Assembly (NCBI RefSeq): GCF_000411135.1
Contig: NZ_KE150263.1
Span: 124,001 to 188,000 of the forward strand
Reading direction: 5' to 3'
DNA from: Actinotignum schaalii FB123-CNA-2
GTDB taxonomy: Bacteria; Actinomycetota; Actinomycetes; Actinomycetales; Actinomycetaceae
Length of the DNA stretch: 64,000 nt
A program made the position numbers and the translations under genes. Position 1 is the stretch's first letter; the number at the start of each line of letters is the position of its first letter. Under the pieces are notes generated by a model, which did no database searches, had not been told where the DNA came from, and worked only from the letters and a program-made list of their open reading frames with translations. Positions 1 to 8,659 of the stretch are shown here, one piece after another.

Positions 1-81
1 CCCGATTGGGCGATCACCGATCTCGGCCTCATTGACTGCGTCAAATTTGACGTCGTCGATCCCGTTATTGCAACACGGTAA
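1..81 (+). CDS. 3' end of an unidentified gene (cut by window edge)
   Basis: Reading frame 1 is open from the first base and ends with TAA at 79-81. It gives 26 residues, starting PDWAITDLGLID and ending DPVIATR. The peptide is not low-complexity, and the stop lies 43 bases before a well-supported start, so it is probably the C-terminus of a real upstream gene. I do not recognise the family. It could share a transcript with the adenine deaminase gene that follows. Confidence 0.4.
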   Translation, partial: PDWAITDLGLIDCVKFDVVDPVIATR

Positions 82-124
82 CGTAACGGGTACCCGCGAA
101 CGTAACCACGCAGAAAGGAAAAAT

Positions 125-1132
125 ATGACTGCGATATCGCCCTTCGTGCAGGGTCTGCCCAAAGTTGAGCTCCACCTGCATATTGAAGGCACCCTGGAAC
201 CCGATCTCAAATTCAAGCTCGCCGCGCGCAATGGCGTAGAGCTGCCTTACGCCAGCGAGGAGGAGGTGCGGGCTTCCTACCAATTCGATGACCTCGCCTC
301 TTTCCTGGACGCTTATTACGAAGGCATGAGCGTGCTGCTCACCGCGGAGGATTTCTATGACCTCGCGATGGAGTATTTCCGCAAGGTAGCGCGCCAAAAC
401 GTTCGTTACGTGGAGATGTTCTTCGATCCGCAGGCGCATACCTCGCGCGGGGTGGAATTCCATACCGTGATCTCCGGGCTGCGCCGTGCCCAGATTGAGG
501 CGCGCGAACAGCTGGGTGTGGACAGCGCTCTGATTATGTGTTTCCTGCGGGATTTCCAGGCCGAATACGCCATGGCAACCCTGCTGGAATCCCTGCCGTA
601 CCGCCCCTGGATAATCGGCGTGGGGCTTGATTCGGATGAAACCGGCAACCCGCCCGCCAAGTTCGGGGCCGTCTTCGCGAAGGCCCGCGAGCTGGGATAT
701 CAGCTGACGATGCACTGCGATGTTGATATTGCAGATTCAGCGGAGCATATTCGTCAGGTTCTCGAGGACGTGCGGGTGGACCGCGTGGACCACGGTACGA
801 ATGTGGTGGAAAAGCCCGAGTTGGTGGAATACATGGCTGAGCACGGTATCGGTCTGACCTCCTGCCCGATCTCCAATACCTGGGTCTCCGACGGCTCTAA
901 GGTGGGACTGCTCACCGAACTGGATAAGCGGGGGGTCAAGGTTACTGTCAATTCGGACGACCCGGCCTATTTCGGTGGCTATATCGCGGAGAATTACCAA
1001 CGCGTGGCGGACGAAGCCGGGGCAGATGAGGAGACCCTCAAGCGTTTCGCGCGCAATGCGGTGGATATTTCCTGGGCGCCGGCCTCGCTCAAGGAACGCA
1101 TCGCCGCGGAGATTGCTGCCTACGAGGGCTAG
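125..1132 (+). CDS. add: Adenine deaminase (adenosine/AMP deaminase superfamily)
   Basis: This 335-residue cytosolic zinc hydrolase is predicted to deaminate adenine to hypoxanthine (or adenosine to inosine) in purine salvage. The metal motif HLH lies at residues 17-19. A second metal histidine is in MHCDVD, followed by VDHGTNV and the zinc-binding double aspartate in NSDDPAYFGGY. That last motif, with FGGY after the aspartates, is characteristic of the adenine deaminase branch; true adenosine deaminases usually have a different tail here. The ATG at 125 follows a good GAAAGG ribosome site at 112-117; the longer frame from base 32 has no such site and overlaps the upstream stop. Databases often name this family simply adenosine deaminase, so substrate choice is an inference. 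Confidence 0.9.
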   Translation: MTAISPFVQGLPKVELHLHIEGTLEPDLKFKLAARNGVELPYASEEEVRASYQFDDLASFLDAYYEGMSVLLTAEDFYDLAMEYFRKVARQNVRYVEMFFDPQAHTSRGVEFHTVISGLRRAQIEAREQLGVDSALIMCFLRDFQAEYAMATLLESLPYRPWIIGVGLDSDETGNPPAKFGAVFAKARELGYQLTMHCDVDIADSAEHIRQVLEDVRVDRVDHGTNVVEKPELVEYMAEHGIGLTSCPISNTWVSDGSKVGLLTELDKRGVKVTVNSDDPAYFGGYIAENYQRVADEAGADEETLKRFARNAVDISWAPASLKERIAAEIAAYEG

Positions 1133-1374
1133 GTGAGGTAGGCGCTGGGGCGTGCGCGCGAGGCATCTCGCATGCTCGCCTCAGGTACCTCAACTGTCAC
1201 AATAACATCGCATGTATCGTTTATCACATCGCGATGGGAACGACGGCGCCGGCCGCTTCCCGCGTGGGAGCGTGCCGGCGCCGCGGGCTTTAAGTGGCGG
1301 GAACTAGCCAATTTGTGGAGTGGATGCGGTAGGCTAGGGGAGTAGTAAACAGTGCTTTCTTGCGGCACCTTACC
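1133..1374. other. Non-coding spacer between adenine deaminase and the MerR gene
   Basis: Together with the operator region up to 1495 this forms a 363-base gap. I see no credible coding frame: the leftward frame here has no ribosome site and has arginine/serine-rich shadow composition. No strong terminator hairpin is evident directly after the deaminase stop. Several TAGGCT/TAGGGG-like boxes near 1330-1340 could be promoter elements, but I cannot assign one firmly. Confidence 0.4.
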
Positions 1375-1397
1375 CTAAAGCTCAAGTTGAGCTTTAG
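1375..1397 (+). promoter_or_regulatory. Perfect 11-base inverted repeat, candidate MerR operator
   Basis: The arms CTAAAGCTCAA (1375-1385) and TTGAGCTTTAG (1387-1397) are exact reverse complements separated by one base. The site ends 98 bases before the MerR start. MerR-family dimers bind such dyads, usually inside the promoter spacer, so autoregulation is a reasonable inference. A TATAT box near 1436-1440 could be part of the promoter, but no clear -35 partner is visible. Confidence 0.55.
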
Positions 1398-1495
1398 ACA
1401 CGCCGCGCCGGGCGCTGACCCGCTGGCCGGCCTGCTATATCGTGGTAGCTAACACTGGCAACCGGCCAGAATCCACGCTGCGAAACGGAGAGACT

Positions 1496-2059
1496 ATGAG
1501 CGACGCGACCGCCAAAGACGCGACGTATCGGCGCACCCAACCGATGCTCTTCGGCGATCCTCTTCCCGAGCTTGACGCCGAAACCGGCTACCGCGGTCCG
1601 ATTGCCTGCAAGGCAGCAGGCATCACCTACCGTCAACTCGATTACTGGGATCGCACCGGTCTTGTTTCACCTACCGTGCAAAATGCGTCGGGTTCCGGCA
1701 GCCAGCGTCTCTATTCTTTTAAAGACATCCTGGTCCTCAAGGTGGTTAAGCGCCTCTTGGATACCGGGGTATCACTCCAGCAGATTCGGGTTGCGATCGC
1801 ACAGCTCAAGGATCGCGGAGTGGAAGATCTGGCCGGTATCACCCTCATGTCTGACGGTGCTTCGGTCTACGAATGCACCTCCGATGATGAAGTGATCGAC
1901 CTGGTCAAGGGCGGCCAGGCTGTTTTCGGCATCGCGGTTGGCCGGGTTTGGCGTGAAATCCAGGGTTCGCTTTCCGAGCTTCCCACCGAACGCGCTGAAG
2001 AAGAAGTGGTGGATGAATTGGCGCAGCGGCGGGCCGCCAAGCGCCGCCGCGGTGCATAA
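1496..2059 (+). CDS. MerR-family transcriptional regulator, Rv1830/ResR type
   Basis: The 187-residue product has an N-terminal MerR winged helix (about residues 30-100) with the signature ITYRQLDYWDRTGLV and SGSQRLYSFKDILVLKVVKRLL. It then has a C-terminal half with VYECTSDDEVIDLV and GGQAVFGIAVGRV. That layout matches the Mycobacterium Rv1830 family (ResR), which is linked to growth and division control, rather than metal-sensing MerR proteins; no effector cysteines are present. The ATG at 1496 has an ACGGAGA ribosome site at 1485-1491; the frame could extend to 1442, but without a site. In many actinobacteria this gene neighbours garA and a second MerR gene, which are not in this window. 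The tail is Arg/Lys-rich. Confidence 0.88.
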   Translation: MSDATAKDATYRRTQPMLFGDPLPELDAETGYRGPIACKAAGITYRQLDYWDRTGLVSPTVQNASGSGSQRLYSFKDILVLKVVKRLLDTGVSLQQIRVAIAQLKDRGVEDLAGITLMSDGASVYECTSDDEVIDLVKGGQAVFGIAVGRVWREIQGSLSELPTERAEEEVVDELAQRRAAKRRRGA

Positions 2060-2079
2060 CTCACAATTCTTTTACCATC

Positions 2080-2117
2080 CAGGTCCGTTGCCGAAGTGCA
2101 GCGGACCTGTTTCGTTT
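2080..2117 (+). terminator. Intrinsic terminator after the MerR gene
   Basis: A 12-base stem (CAGGTCCGTTGC pairing with GCAGCGGACCTG, one G-T wobble) encloses a six-base loop. It is followed by TTTCGTTT. It lies 20 bases after the MerR stop. Confidence 0.75.
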
Positions 2118-2205
2118 ATTATCAAGGCTCCAGGTAGCTCTTGCTCATTTCCTACCCTGGCGAGCAACGTCACTCAGCAGTATAGAAACCCGGCACCGTT
2201 ACCAC

Positions 2206-2262
2206 GTAAACGAAACCTCTGGAGGAAGCTTTTATAGCTTCGTTTCCAGAGGCTTCGTTTAC
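2206..2262. terminator. Long bidirectional hairpin between convergent genes
   Basis: The arms at 2206-2223 and 2245-2262 pair over 18 bases with one mismatch. An inner GAAGCT/AGCTTC pairing (2225-2230 with 2236-2241) extends the structure. It sits 40 bases past the stop of the leftward surface-protein gene and after the MerR terminator. No long T-run flanks it on either strand, so it may act as a barrier or mRNA 3' end rather than a classic terminator. Confidence 0.6.
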
Positions 2263-2302
2263 ATTACTGTTTTCCCGTAATCGTAGTGGCTAATTTCCGT
2301 AG

Positions 2303-4540
2303 TTATTTTCTATCCCAATGGCGCAACCGAACGAAGGCAAGGCCGGTGGCAAGAAGCAGTACAACTCCTGCAATACCACCAGCTGCTGCCGTTCCTGTAT
2401 GCGCGAGCTTTTTGGCGGAAGTGGAACTGATTGCATTGTCGGTACCCGAATTTGTGGGATTAGGACTGGGAGTCCCCGGTTTCGTTCCCGGGTCGTCATC
2501 AGGCTTCGTTCCCGGATCACCACCAGGCTTGGCCCCCGGATCACCACCAGGCTTGGCCCCCGGATCACCACCAGGCTTGGCCCCCGGATCACCACCAGGC
2601 TTGGCCCCCGGATCACCACCAGGCTTGGTTGTTATTTTCTCCCATTGACCAGTGAGAGTAATGTCACCCGTAACTGAAGTGGAGAAATCATAAGGCTGAC
2701 CGTCCTTAAACCAGCCAATGAACTTGTATCCATCCCGAACAGGAGGTGCGATATTTTCGGCCTGTTTGCCATGAAGTACCTGCCGGTTACCATCCGGTGT
2801 TACCCCATCGTCATAACGGTAAGTAACGTTGTATAGAATCTGATCCCACTCCGCAGTCAAAGTAATATCAGATTTAACCGGGGTAGCGAAATCATATTGA
2901 TGACCATTGAGATACCACGCGATGAAGGCATGACCTTCCTTAATCGGATTCTCAGGTTCTTGTGCGGGAGATCCAGCTTTAACCTGCTGGGAAGGAATGA
3001 CGTTTCCGCCACGAGTATCGAAAGCAACCGTGTACTTAGCGACGGCAGCCCACTGTCCATACACAGTTGTGTCAGCCGTAATCGGGGTGGTGAAATCGAA
3101 AGGCTGTGTGAAGCTTTCATCTTTGAACCATCCCTTGAAAACGTGACCCTTTTCTTCCGTGTTAACGGTCGGGAAACCCGGCTGGGAAACCACAGTATTA
3201 CGACTTACCTTAACTGAAGATTCGGCCTTGGTAGAACCATCGGGAAGGAGCTGCTTGAAATTCACAACAGGCTTCGGAACAACCCGAACCTTTACGGTAT
3301 CTTCCGCATAGGAACGAAGGCCCATCTCATTGTCCTGCCAAATCCAATCAGCAAAAGGACCTGCTTGTAACGTGAGCTGGTACTCGCCTGGGGTGGACGT
3401 ATCCACACTACCGGAAGCTACGCGATACATAGGCGCATCGTTTCCGCTAAGAATGGTGGTCCACTGATAATCAGGGTTCTCTTTAGTACCCGAATTCTTC
3501 AAATAGCTATACGAATCAACGAGTTTCTTTAGGTTAGTCTGGGCTTTATCGACCTCTTCCTGTTTCCGTTGAGGTCCCGTATAGAAGTCACTACCCTCCT
3601 CAATCTCGTATACGGTATCGATAGCATTGAACTTGACCAGATTTTGCTTTTCTCCCCACAGACCAATATTGAAATTCTGCGTGGAGCCATCCGGATAGAT
3701 ATAGTGCGCTTTCTCGATGGGAAGGCCTGGTGTCGAATCATAAATGGCCACCAGATGCGGAGAATAATTGAACTTCTCGAAAATCTGGAGGTACCTCATA
3801 TGCGTCGCGGCATCATAACCGGTCAGATAATGCTTGTTGGGCTGGTCCGCTACGGAATAGGCTGCAAGTTCCTCACGAGTCATTGAGAAACCGATTTCAC
3901 CATTAGCATCAGTGGTGAAGAATTTCCCTTTATTTCCGTCGATAATCTCGCTATTGCGTTCGAACCAGAGATTCAACCCGGAAACGGGTTCTTTCGTCTC
4001 ATCATCGACGTATTTCAGCTTGAATTCATACGGCGTACGCTGATCAGCGGGGAATGCCACATTTGATTCGGTCGGGGTATTCCCGTACTTAGTATCCCGA
4101 CCGAGGACATTCGCTGACGAATGGGAGCGCTCCAGGTGGCGCTTCGGAACGACTGTTACCGTTCCTGTAGCTTTGGTGGTCTTCCCTCCACTATCAGTGA
4201 GGGAGAATTCGACGGTGTAATCCCGAACCTCGTTATACACGGAATACTTAGGTTTATCTTTACCTTCCGTGAACCCACTCTTATTCGTAACGACAACGTC
4301 ATCACTTCCGAGCTGAGAATCTTCTGCGTCCCCGGCTTTCACGATCATGCGTTTCAGATCGAAGGGATATGTGCTCGCGATTGTGACGTTTTGTATTTCC
4401 AGGGTCGGAGCGGTGTTATCCGGCGCAGCCCAAGCCGTGCCGAGCGTAGCGCCGGTAACCATAATTCCGGAAACCAAGCCCGCGGCGATGGTGCGAAGCC
4501 GATTCACCCCCTGTCCAATTTTTTCTTCCCGTAGTTTCAT
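2303..4540 (-). CDS. Cell-wall-anchored surface protein with InlB-B repeats and LAHTG sorting signal
   Basis: This is a 745-residue secreted protein. The start at 4540 has an AAGGA site eight bases upstream. The signal peptide has a basic start, hydrophobic LVSGIMVTGATLGTAWA, then AWA-AP. A novel-looking ectodomain of roughly 400 residues follows, then three InlB-B (Flg_new) modules marked by GHVFKGWF, GHAFIAWY and GYKFIGWF, each ending in a TAEW/TGQW-like strand. Next are tandem GGDPGAKP repeats, then LAHTG, a hydrophobic helix and RLRHWDRK, which is a sortase signal. LAxTG is the motif known for actinobacterial class E sortases, so sortase anchoring is predicted. Adhesion is a guess from the domain type. 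It stands alone beside another surface protein. Confidence 0.85.
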   Translation of the reverse strand: MKLREEKIGQGVNRLRTIAAGLVSGIMVTGATLGTAWAAPDNTAPTLEIQNVTIASTYPFDLKRMIVKAGDAEDSQLGSDDVVVTNKSGFTEGKDKPKYSVYNEVRDYTVEFSLTDSGGKTTKATGTVTVVPKRHLERSHSSANVLGRDTKYGNTPTESNVAFPADQRTPYEFKLKYVDDETKEPVSGLNLWFERNSEIIDGNKGKFFTTDANGEIGFSMTREELAAYSVADQPNKHYLTGYDAATHMRYLQIFEKFNYSPHLVAIYDSTPGLPIEKAHYIYPDGSTQNFNIGLWGEKQNLVKFNAIDTVYEIEEGSDFYTGPQRKQEEVDKAQTNLKKLVDSYSYLKNSGTKENPDYQWTTILSGNDAPMYRVASGSVDTSTPGEYQLTLQAGPFADWIWQDNEMGLRSYAEDTVKVRVVPKPVVNFKQLLPDGSTKAESSVKVSRNTVVSQPGFPTVNTEEKGHVFKGWFKDESFTQPFDFTTPITADTTVYGQWAAVAKYTVAFDTRGGNVIPSQQVKAGSPAQEPENPIKEGHAFIAWYLNGHQYDFATPVKSDITLTAEWDQILYNVTYRYDDGVTPDGNRQVLHGKQAENIAPPVRDGYKFIGWFKDGQPYDFSTSVTGDITLTGQWEKITTKPGGDPGAKPGGDPGAKPGGDPGAKPGGDPGAKPGGDPGTKPDDDPGTKPGTPSPNPTNSGTDNAISSTSAKKLAHTGTAAAGGIAGVVLLLATGLAFVRLRHWDRK
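2477..2624 (-). repeat. 24-base tandem repeat coding for GGDPGAKP units
   Basis: Four perfect 24-base copies run 2525-2548, 2549-2572, 2573-2596 and 2597-2620. Two diverged copies precede them (2477-2500 and 2501-2524). They stay in frame and encode the stalk just before the LAHTG anchor. Perfect copies suggest recent expansion, so copy number probably varies between strains. Confidence 0.9.
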
Positions 4541-4828
4541 CTGCAATCCTTTCAACAGCGCCACCGAGGGCACACTTCGACGCGCACATTCTTGACACTG
4601 TGACTTGATATTTTGCACCAGCTATAGTGACAAGATGATAATACCAAAGTTCTTACTGTATTTGTTTAGAGTCATTTGATTTCGAGGAATACGAGAGCAC
4701 TCAACGCTGCCCTTGCGGAATAAACATCCCTCTGACCTTGGCAAATGCGAGGTTGTTTCATTTTAGTGATCTTCGAGCTACTAACCAAGAAAATGTTTCT
4801 CAGCTTTATCTTTAAGCGATGCAACAAA
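4541..4828. other. Spacer upstream of the surface-protein gene
   Basis: This AT-richer stretch separates two leftward genes and should hold the promoter of the surface-protein gene. On the minus strand a TATAGC box near 4632-4637 follows TTGGTA near 4653-4658, with a short 15-base gap, so the call is weak. I see no convincing open reading frame; the small leftward frame at 4672-4875 runs into the terminator hairpin and has no ribosome site. Confidence 0.35.
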
Positions 4829-4873
4829 GGACCCCGATGTGTCGTCACCGTAAGTAGCGACACATCGGGGTCC
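4829..4873 (-). terminator. Terminator after the subtilase gene
   Basis: A perfect 16-base stem (4829-4844 with 4858-4873) has a 13-base loop. Read leftward it is followed by TTTGTT. It lies 43 bases beyond the protease stop. Confidence 0.75.
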
Positions 4874-4916
4874 ATTTAATCTTTAAAGGTGAAAATACAG
4901 GGGGATCTCACTCTTT

Positions 4917-7900
4917 CTATCGGCGCACAGCCGGGGTATCCGTTCCGTTGCCGTCCCAATCCCCGAGGAAGACCGCATCAGCGTGGCGCCCATAGGCAAG
5001 AGTTGCTTCAGCATCTCCTCCGGTGAGCTGGTTGCTAATGTGGAAGGTATTTCCGCGGCGCACCGCGAAAGTATCCTTACCATCCCCATCGAAGTCCCCA
5101 GCAAGGACCTGGTCGCCAGCCCGTCCGTAGGAGAATACCTGCTCAGCATTCCCACCGACGAGCGAGTTCTGGACGTAGAAGGTGTTCCCGCGGCGCACCG
5201 CGAAAGTATCCTTGCCATCCCCGTCGAAATCACCCACGTAGACTTCGTCGCCAGCCCGTCCGTAAGAGAACACTACGGAAGCAACGGTCGCCGTCCAGTT
5301 ATTGGAGACGAAGAAGGTATTGCCGTGCGAGGCCGGGGGAGTGGCCGGTTTGCTCGGCTGTTCGCTCGGCTCCACGCTTGGTTCCGGATCTTCGCTCGGC
5401 TCGGGTGCCGGGGGTTCGTCCGTCGGCTCCGTGCTCGGAGTAGGAACCGGGGTCGGTTCTGGAACAGGCGTGGGTTTCGGCTTGTCGCTCGGGCTCGGTG
5501 CCGGCGCAGTCGGCTCCTCCGAGGGTGTCGGCACCGGGCCTGGCGTGGTCGGATCGACCGTAGGTTCCACGCTCGGAGTCGGTGCAGGAGCCGGAGTTGT
5601 CGGCTCGACGCTCGGGCTCGGCGCGGGCGCGGTAGGTTCCGGCTTCTCGCTCGGAGTCGGGTCCGGCGTGGGAGTCGGCTGCGGCGTCGTGCATTCCTTG
5701 ACGCAGAAGGGCGCCGTCACGAAGGTTTCTTCGCTGGCACTGCGGGTGAAGCCGGGAAGGGTGTCACCGGTCGGCTCAGTCGTTCCGCCGCCGGTACCTT
5801 TGACGACCCGCAACTCGAAGACATAGCGCCCCGGGGCGGCCGCGGTGCGCGTCGTCGCCGAAGCAGATTCGAGGTAGGTGCCATCCCAGGCAAAGCGCCC
5901 CAGATCGGTACGGCCCACACCGTCCTCACTATGCACCACGTTATTATCCGAAACCGGGGCGCCCTTCGAGCCATCCTCGTTCGCGTGGAAGACCCGGATC
6001 TCCAGCTTCTGCACCGGGGAATCAATATGGTATTCCACTACCGGAACCGCGCCGTTGGCGTAGTCCATGGCGTAGGCGAACAGTTCGGAATTGGGAGCAT
6101 TGGAGTACTGCGCACCCTTATCCAGGCACTCACCCTTGTAGATGGTGGCGGGGTTGGGGCACGCAATGAGCTTCGTCAGCGAAGGCGGATCGTAGGCGAG
6201 CAGATTCGCCAGATCCGGGCGCTTTTGGGCGATATCTGGGCGGATGTCCTTGACCTTCCACGTGGTGTGCAGGAATTGTAAGGCGTTTTCGTAATCGCCC
6301 TTGAGACCCGCAAAGGGGACCTGGTAGGTGGAATTATCATCGCCGTGCACCACCACATAGCCGCCGTAGATCGCACCCTCGGGCACGTTCGTCGGATCGG
6401 TCACGGAAACCTGTACCTGGGCTTCTGCCCCGGGCTGCACCGTTACCTGCGCTGGGCTAATCGCCACCTGGGCATCGGTCCCGTTGTAGCTGGTGAAACG
6501 ATCATGCGGCCCGCTGGTGGCACGCACGTGGGTATCCGCCGTGAAGGTATAGGTGACAGGCGCTGCGGAGGCGTTGTGCACGGTGAGCGTCGTCGTTTCC
6601 TGCACGTCAGAATCGCCCAGAGAAATCTTCGCGGGAGTGATAGCGGTGGGAACTCCGCCGGCATTCGCGCCCGGCTCCGTGACGGCGGTCAAGGCCGCAG
6701 GAAGGTTGATGAGGCCGGCGCCCTGGCGGTGCGTGGCAAGCTTCAGGGCATCCGCGCTGCCATCCACGGTCACCAGATCAGCGGTATTCTGCAAAGCCGT
6801 GCGCACCTGCGCCGGCGTGAGCTTCGGATTGGCTTGGAGGAGCAAAGCGACACTCCCGGCCACGTGCGGGGCAGCCATCGAGGTACCTGAAATCGTCTTC
6901 CACGAGGGCGTCACCTCATCATCGACCGGCCACGCGGAATAGATATTGCCACCCGGGGCGACTACATCCGGCTTGAGCTGGAGATTCGCTGCCAGGCCCC
7001 ACGAGGAGAAATCGGAAATCTTCCCACCGGTGGGGGAGGCGGCCACTCGCTTCGCGTCCGTCCATTCAAGGCTCGCGTTTCCAGCAGCTGCGGCTTCTTC
7101 GAAGCGCTCGCCCTGTTCTTGGGTAACCGCGATGACCGGAATGGTCACGGCCGGACTACCGGCAATGGTTGCGTTGATGGTACCGGGCTGGTTGTTGTAG
7201 ATGATAACCGCTGCGGCGCCGTCGTCCTGCGCGGCACGCGCCTTCTGGTAGAAGGTCGAGGTTCCGCGCGAGACCAGCACTGCTTTCCCGGTAAACGGTG
7301 TTCCAGGCAGATCAACGGCACCGGTTTTTTGCCCTTCGGGATAGGCGACGACGTCGAGCCTACCCGCAGTGGGTACCGCCGGTGATTCCGTTACATTATC
7401 GAATCCCTCGGCCGCGCCGTTGAACATAACAACCGGGCGTAGTACGTGGGTATTGTCCACCGAACCCACCGCGATAACCGAGGGGCCCACCGCCGGAGCA
7501 CTACCGGAGAAAATGCCCTTCGCACCGGAATTACCCTGCGAAGCCGTCACGACCACGCCGGCGGCAACGAGATTTTCCGATGCCACCGCGGTGGGGTAGT
7601 TGGGCCAGGTGGCGAAAGCCGCGCCGATAGACATATTGACAACGTCCATCTTGTCGCGCTGAGCGCGTTCGAGAGCGGAAAGAATGACTTCGGAGCTGGT
7701 GGAACCCGTGCACCCGAACACTCGGTAAGCACCGATCACAGCATCGGGAGCCACGCCCTTGAACTTGCTTTCCGGGTCATTACCTGCGGCGATACCGGCA
7801 ACATGCGAACCGTGCCCGCCGCCGGCTCCGCAATCATCGGGAAGAGCATCCGGGTGGGGGACCGGCTGGAAATTCGGGTCACTGCGATCGGTATTAAAGG

Positions 7901-8555
7901 AATCGCCCACGAAATCGTAGCCGGTCACGATCTTGTCATTGGGGAAAGCACGCTCGCCCTTGACACCATTCCCACCAAAGGCCGGGTGATCAATGGCCAC
8001 GCCGGAATCGATAATTCCCACGCGCACGCCTTTGCCGGTGACTCCAAATTCTTCATTGGCCACGCTCGCGCCAGTCATCTCCCGCGCAGAATACATATCG
8101 GGAGTTTCGCCGGGGCGGTTTATTTCCGCATTCGAGTCCACCTCGGCGGGCCGTTCCACCGTGAGGACCGGGTAAACACCGATGACATTAGCGTCGTTAA
8201 CGTAGCGCGCGAGTTCCACCGAATCAGCTTCGACGGTCACGCCATTCCACACGTGCTGGTAGGAGGTGTCTACCTCGCCACCGTCATCTTCGACCGTCTG
8301 AGTGAATTCCCGCTGTTCACCCGCGATGCGGGCGGAGGAACCACCGCGAATAAGAGGTTCGCTCTTAAGCTCAATAAACCATTTCCCGGTGAAATTCGGA
8401 TCACTTTCCGCCGCGGCGACCGTAGCACGGATGTCGCGGGGCGCGTGCCCATCCGACTCCGTGGCCACGGCGGTTGCGGGAGCGAGAGCGCCGCCCATGA
8501 GTGCGGCACACGCACAGGTGACGCCCAATCGGCGCCAGCGTGGTTGCTCAGCCAT
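4917..8555 (-). CDS. Secreted subtilisin-like (S8) serine protease with C-terminal FG-GAP-like repeats
   Basis: The 1212-residue exoenzyme starts at 8555 after AGGAAGGAAA. A signal peptide (about 1-31) is followed by an I9-type propeptide (about 45-135). The catalytic triad is Asp183 in GIIDSG, His248 in GHGSHVAG and Ser559 in GTSMAAPHVAG, with oxyanion Asn342. A PA insert (about 410-500) carries VLVSRG and AAAVIIYNN. After the catalytic domain come Fn3-like beta domains, then a Pro/Thr/Glu-rich linker of about 115 residues. Three C-terminal repeats of about 45 residues each carry YGRAGD and GDFDGDGKDTFAVRR. Similar repeats end many actinobacterial surface proteins and may bind the cell surface; no sortase motif or membrane anchor is present. 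It resembles lactocepin/C5a-peptidase-type proteases; the substrate is unknown. Confidence 0.92.
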   Translation of the reverse strand: MAEQPRWRRLGVTCACAALMGGALAPATAVATESDGHAPRDIRATVAAAESDPNFTGKWFIELKSEPLIRGGSSARIAGEQREFTQTVEDDGGEVDTSYQHVWNGVTVEADSVELARYVNDANVIGVYPVLTVERPAEVDSNAEINRPGETPDMYSAREMTGASVANEEFGVTGKGVRVGIIDSGVAIDHPAFGGNGVKGERAFPNDKIVTGYDFVGDSFNTDRSDPNFQPVPHPDALPDDCGAGGGHGSHVAGIAAGNDPESKFKGVAPDAVIGAYRVFGCTGSTSSEVILSALERAQRDKMDVVNMSIGAAFATWPNYPTAVASENLVAAGVVVTASQGNSGAKGIFSGSAPAVGPSVIAVGSVDNTHVLRPVVMFNGAAEGFDNVTESPAVPTAGRLDVVAYPEGQKTGAVDLPGTPFTGKAVLVSRGTSTFYQKARAAQDDGAAAVIIYNNQPGTINATIAGSPAVTIPVIAVTQEQGERFEEAAAAGNASLEWTDAKRVAASPTGGKISDFSSWGLAANLQLKPDVVAPGGNIYSAWPVDDEVTPSWKTISGTSMAAPHVAGSVALLLQANPKLTPAQVRTALQNTADLVTVDGSADALKLATHRQGAGLINLPAALTAVTEPGANAGGVPTAITPAKISLGDSDVQETTTLTVHNASAAPVTYTFTADTHVRATSGPHDRFTSYNGTDAQVAISPAQVTVQPGAEAQVQVSVTDPTNVPEGAIYGGYVVVHGDDNSTYQVPFAGLKGDYENALQFLHTTWKVKDIRPDIAQKRPDLANLLAYDPPSLTKLIACPNPATIYKGECLDKGAQYSNAPNSELFAYAMDYANGAVPVVEYHIDSPVQKLEIRVFHANEDGSKGAPVSDNNVVHSEDGVGRTDLGRFAWDGTYLESASATTRTAAAPGRYVFELRVVKGTGGGTTEPTGDTLPGFTRSASEETFVTAPFCVKECTTPQPTPTPDPTPSEKPEPTAPAPSPSVEPTTPAPAPTPSVEPTVDPTTPGPVPTPSEEPTAPAPSPSDKPKPTPVPEPTPVPTPSTEPTDEPPAPEPSEDPEPSVEPSEQPSKPATPPASHGNTFFVSNNWTATVASVVFSYGRAGDEVYVGDFDGDGKDTFAVRRGNTFYVQNSLVGGNAEQVFSYGRAGDQVLAGDFDGDGKDTFAVRRGNTFHISNQLTGGDAEATLAYGRHADAVFLGDWDGNGTDTPAVRR
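4920..5325 (-). repeat. Three imperfect repeats coding for GDxDGxGxDTxAVRR modules
   Basis: Three consecutive units of about 135 bases form the 3' end of the protease gene. Units one and two share the protein core GDFDGDGKDTFAVRRGN. The third has drifted to GDWDGNGTDTPAVRR and ends at the stop. The Asp-rich turns resemble calcium-binding FG-GAP/VCBS loops. Confidence 0.75.
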
Positions 8556-8625
8556 ACATTTCCTTCCTGATAACTGACCGCAGGCCCGAGCGTGAAGATA
8601 TGTACCCAGGTCAACGGCATGCCAG

Positions 8626-8659
8626 CAATTTTGCCGAATATCTTAAATAATCAAAATTG
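8626..8659. promoter_or_regulatory. Inverted repeat upstream of the protease gene
   Basis: CAATTTTG (8626-8633) and CAAAATTG (8652-8659) are exact complements 18 bases apart in an AT-rich stretch about 70 bases upstream of the protease start. This could be a promoter-proximal operator. No regulator is identified. Confidence 0.35.

Noticed and set aside
1129..1368. Leftward frame between adenine deaminase and the MerR gene
   Set aside because: Ser/Arg/His-rich, no ribosome site, no recognisable domain.
2477..2624. 24-base direct repeats that might be a CRISPR array
   Set aside because: The units are contiguous without spacers, stay in frame and encode the stalk of a surface protein.
4672..4875. 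Small leftward frame between the two surface-protein genes
   Set aside because: It overlaps the terminator hairpin and has no ribosome site.
5302..5826. Val/Gly/Ser-rich plus-strand frame opposite the protease linker
   Set aside because: It is the complement of Pro/Thr repeats and has no start signal.
7446..8570. 374-codon plus-strand frame opposite the protease gene
   Set aside because: It is antisense to the well-supported S8 domain, has no family features and reflects GC-rich codon shadow.
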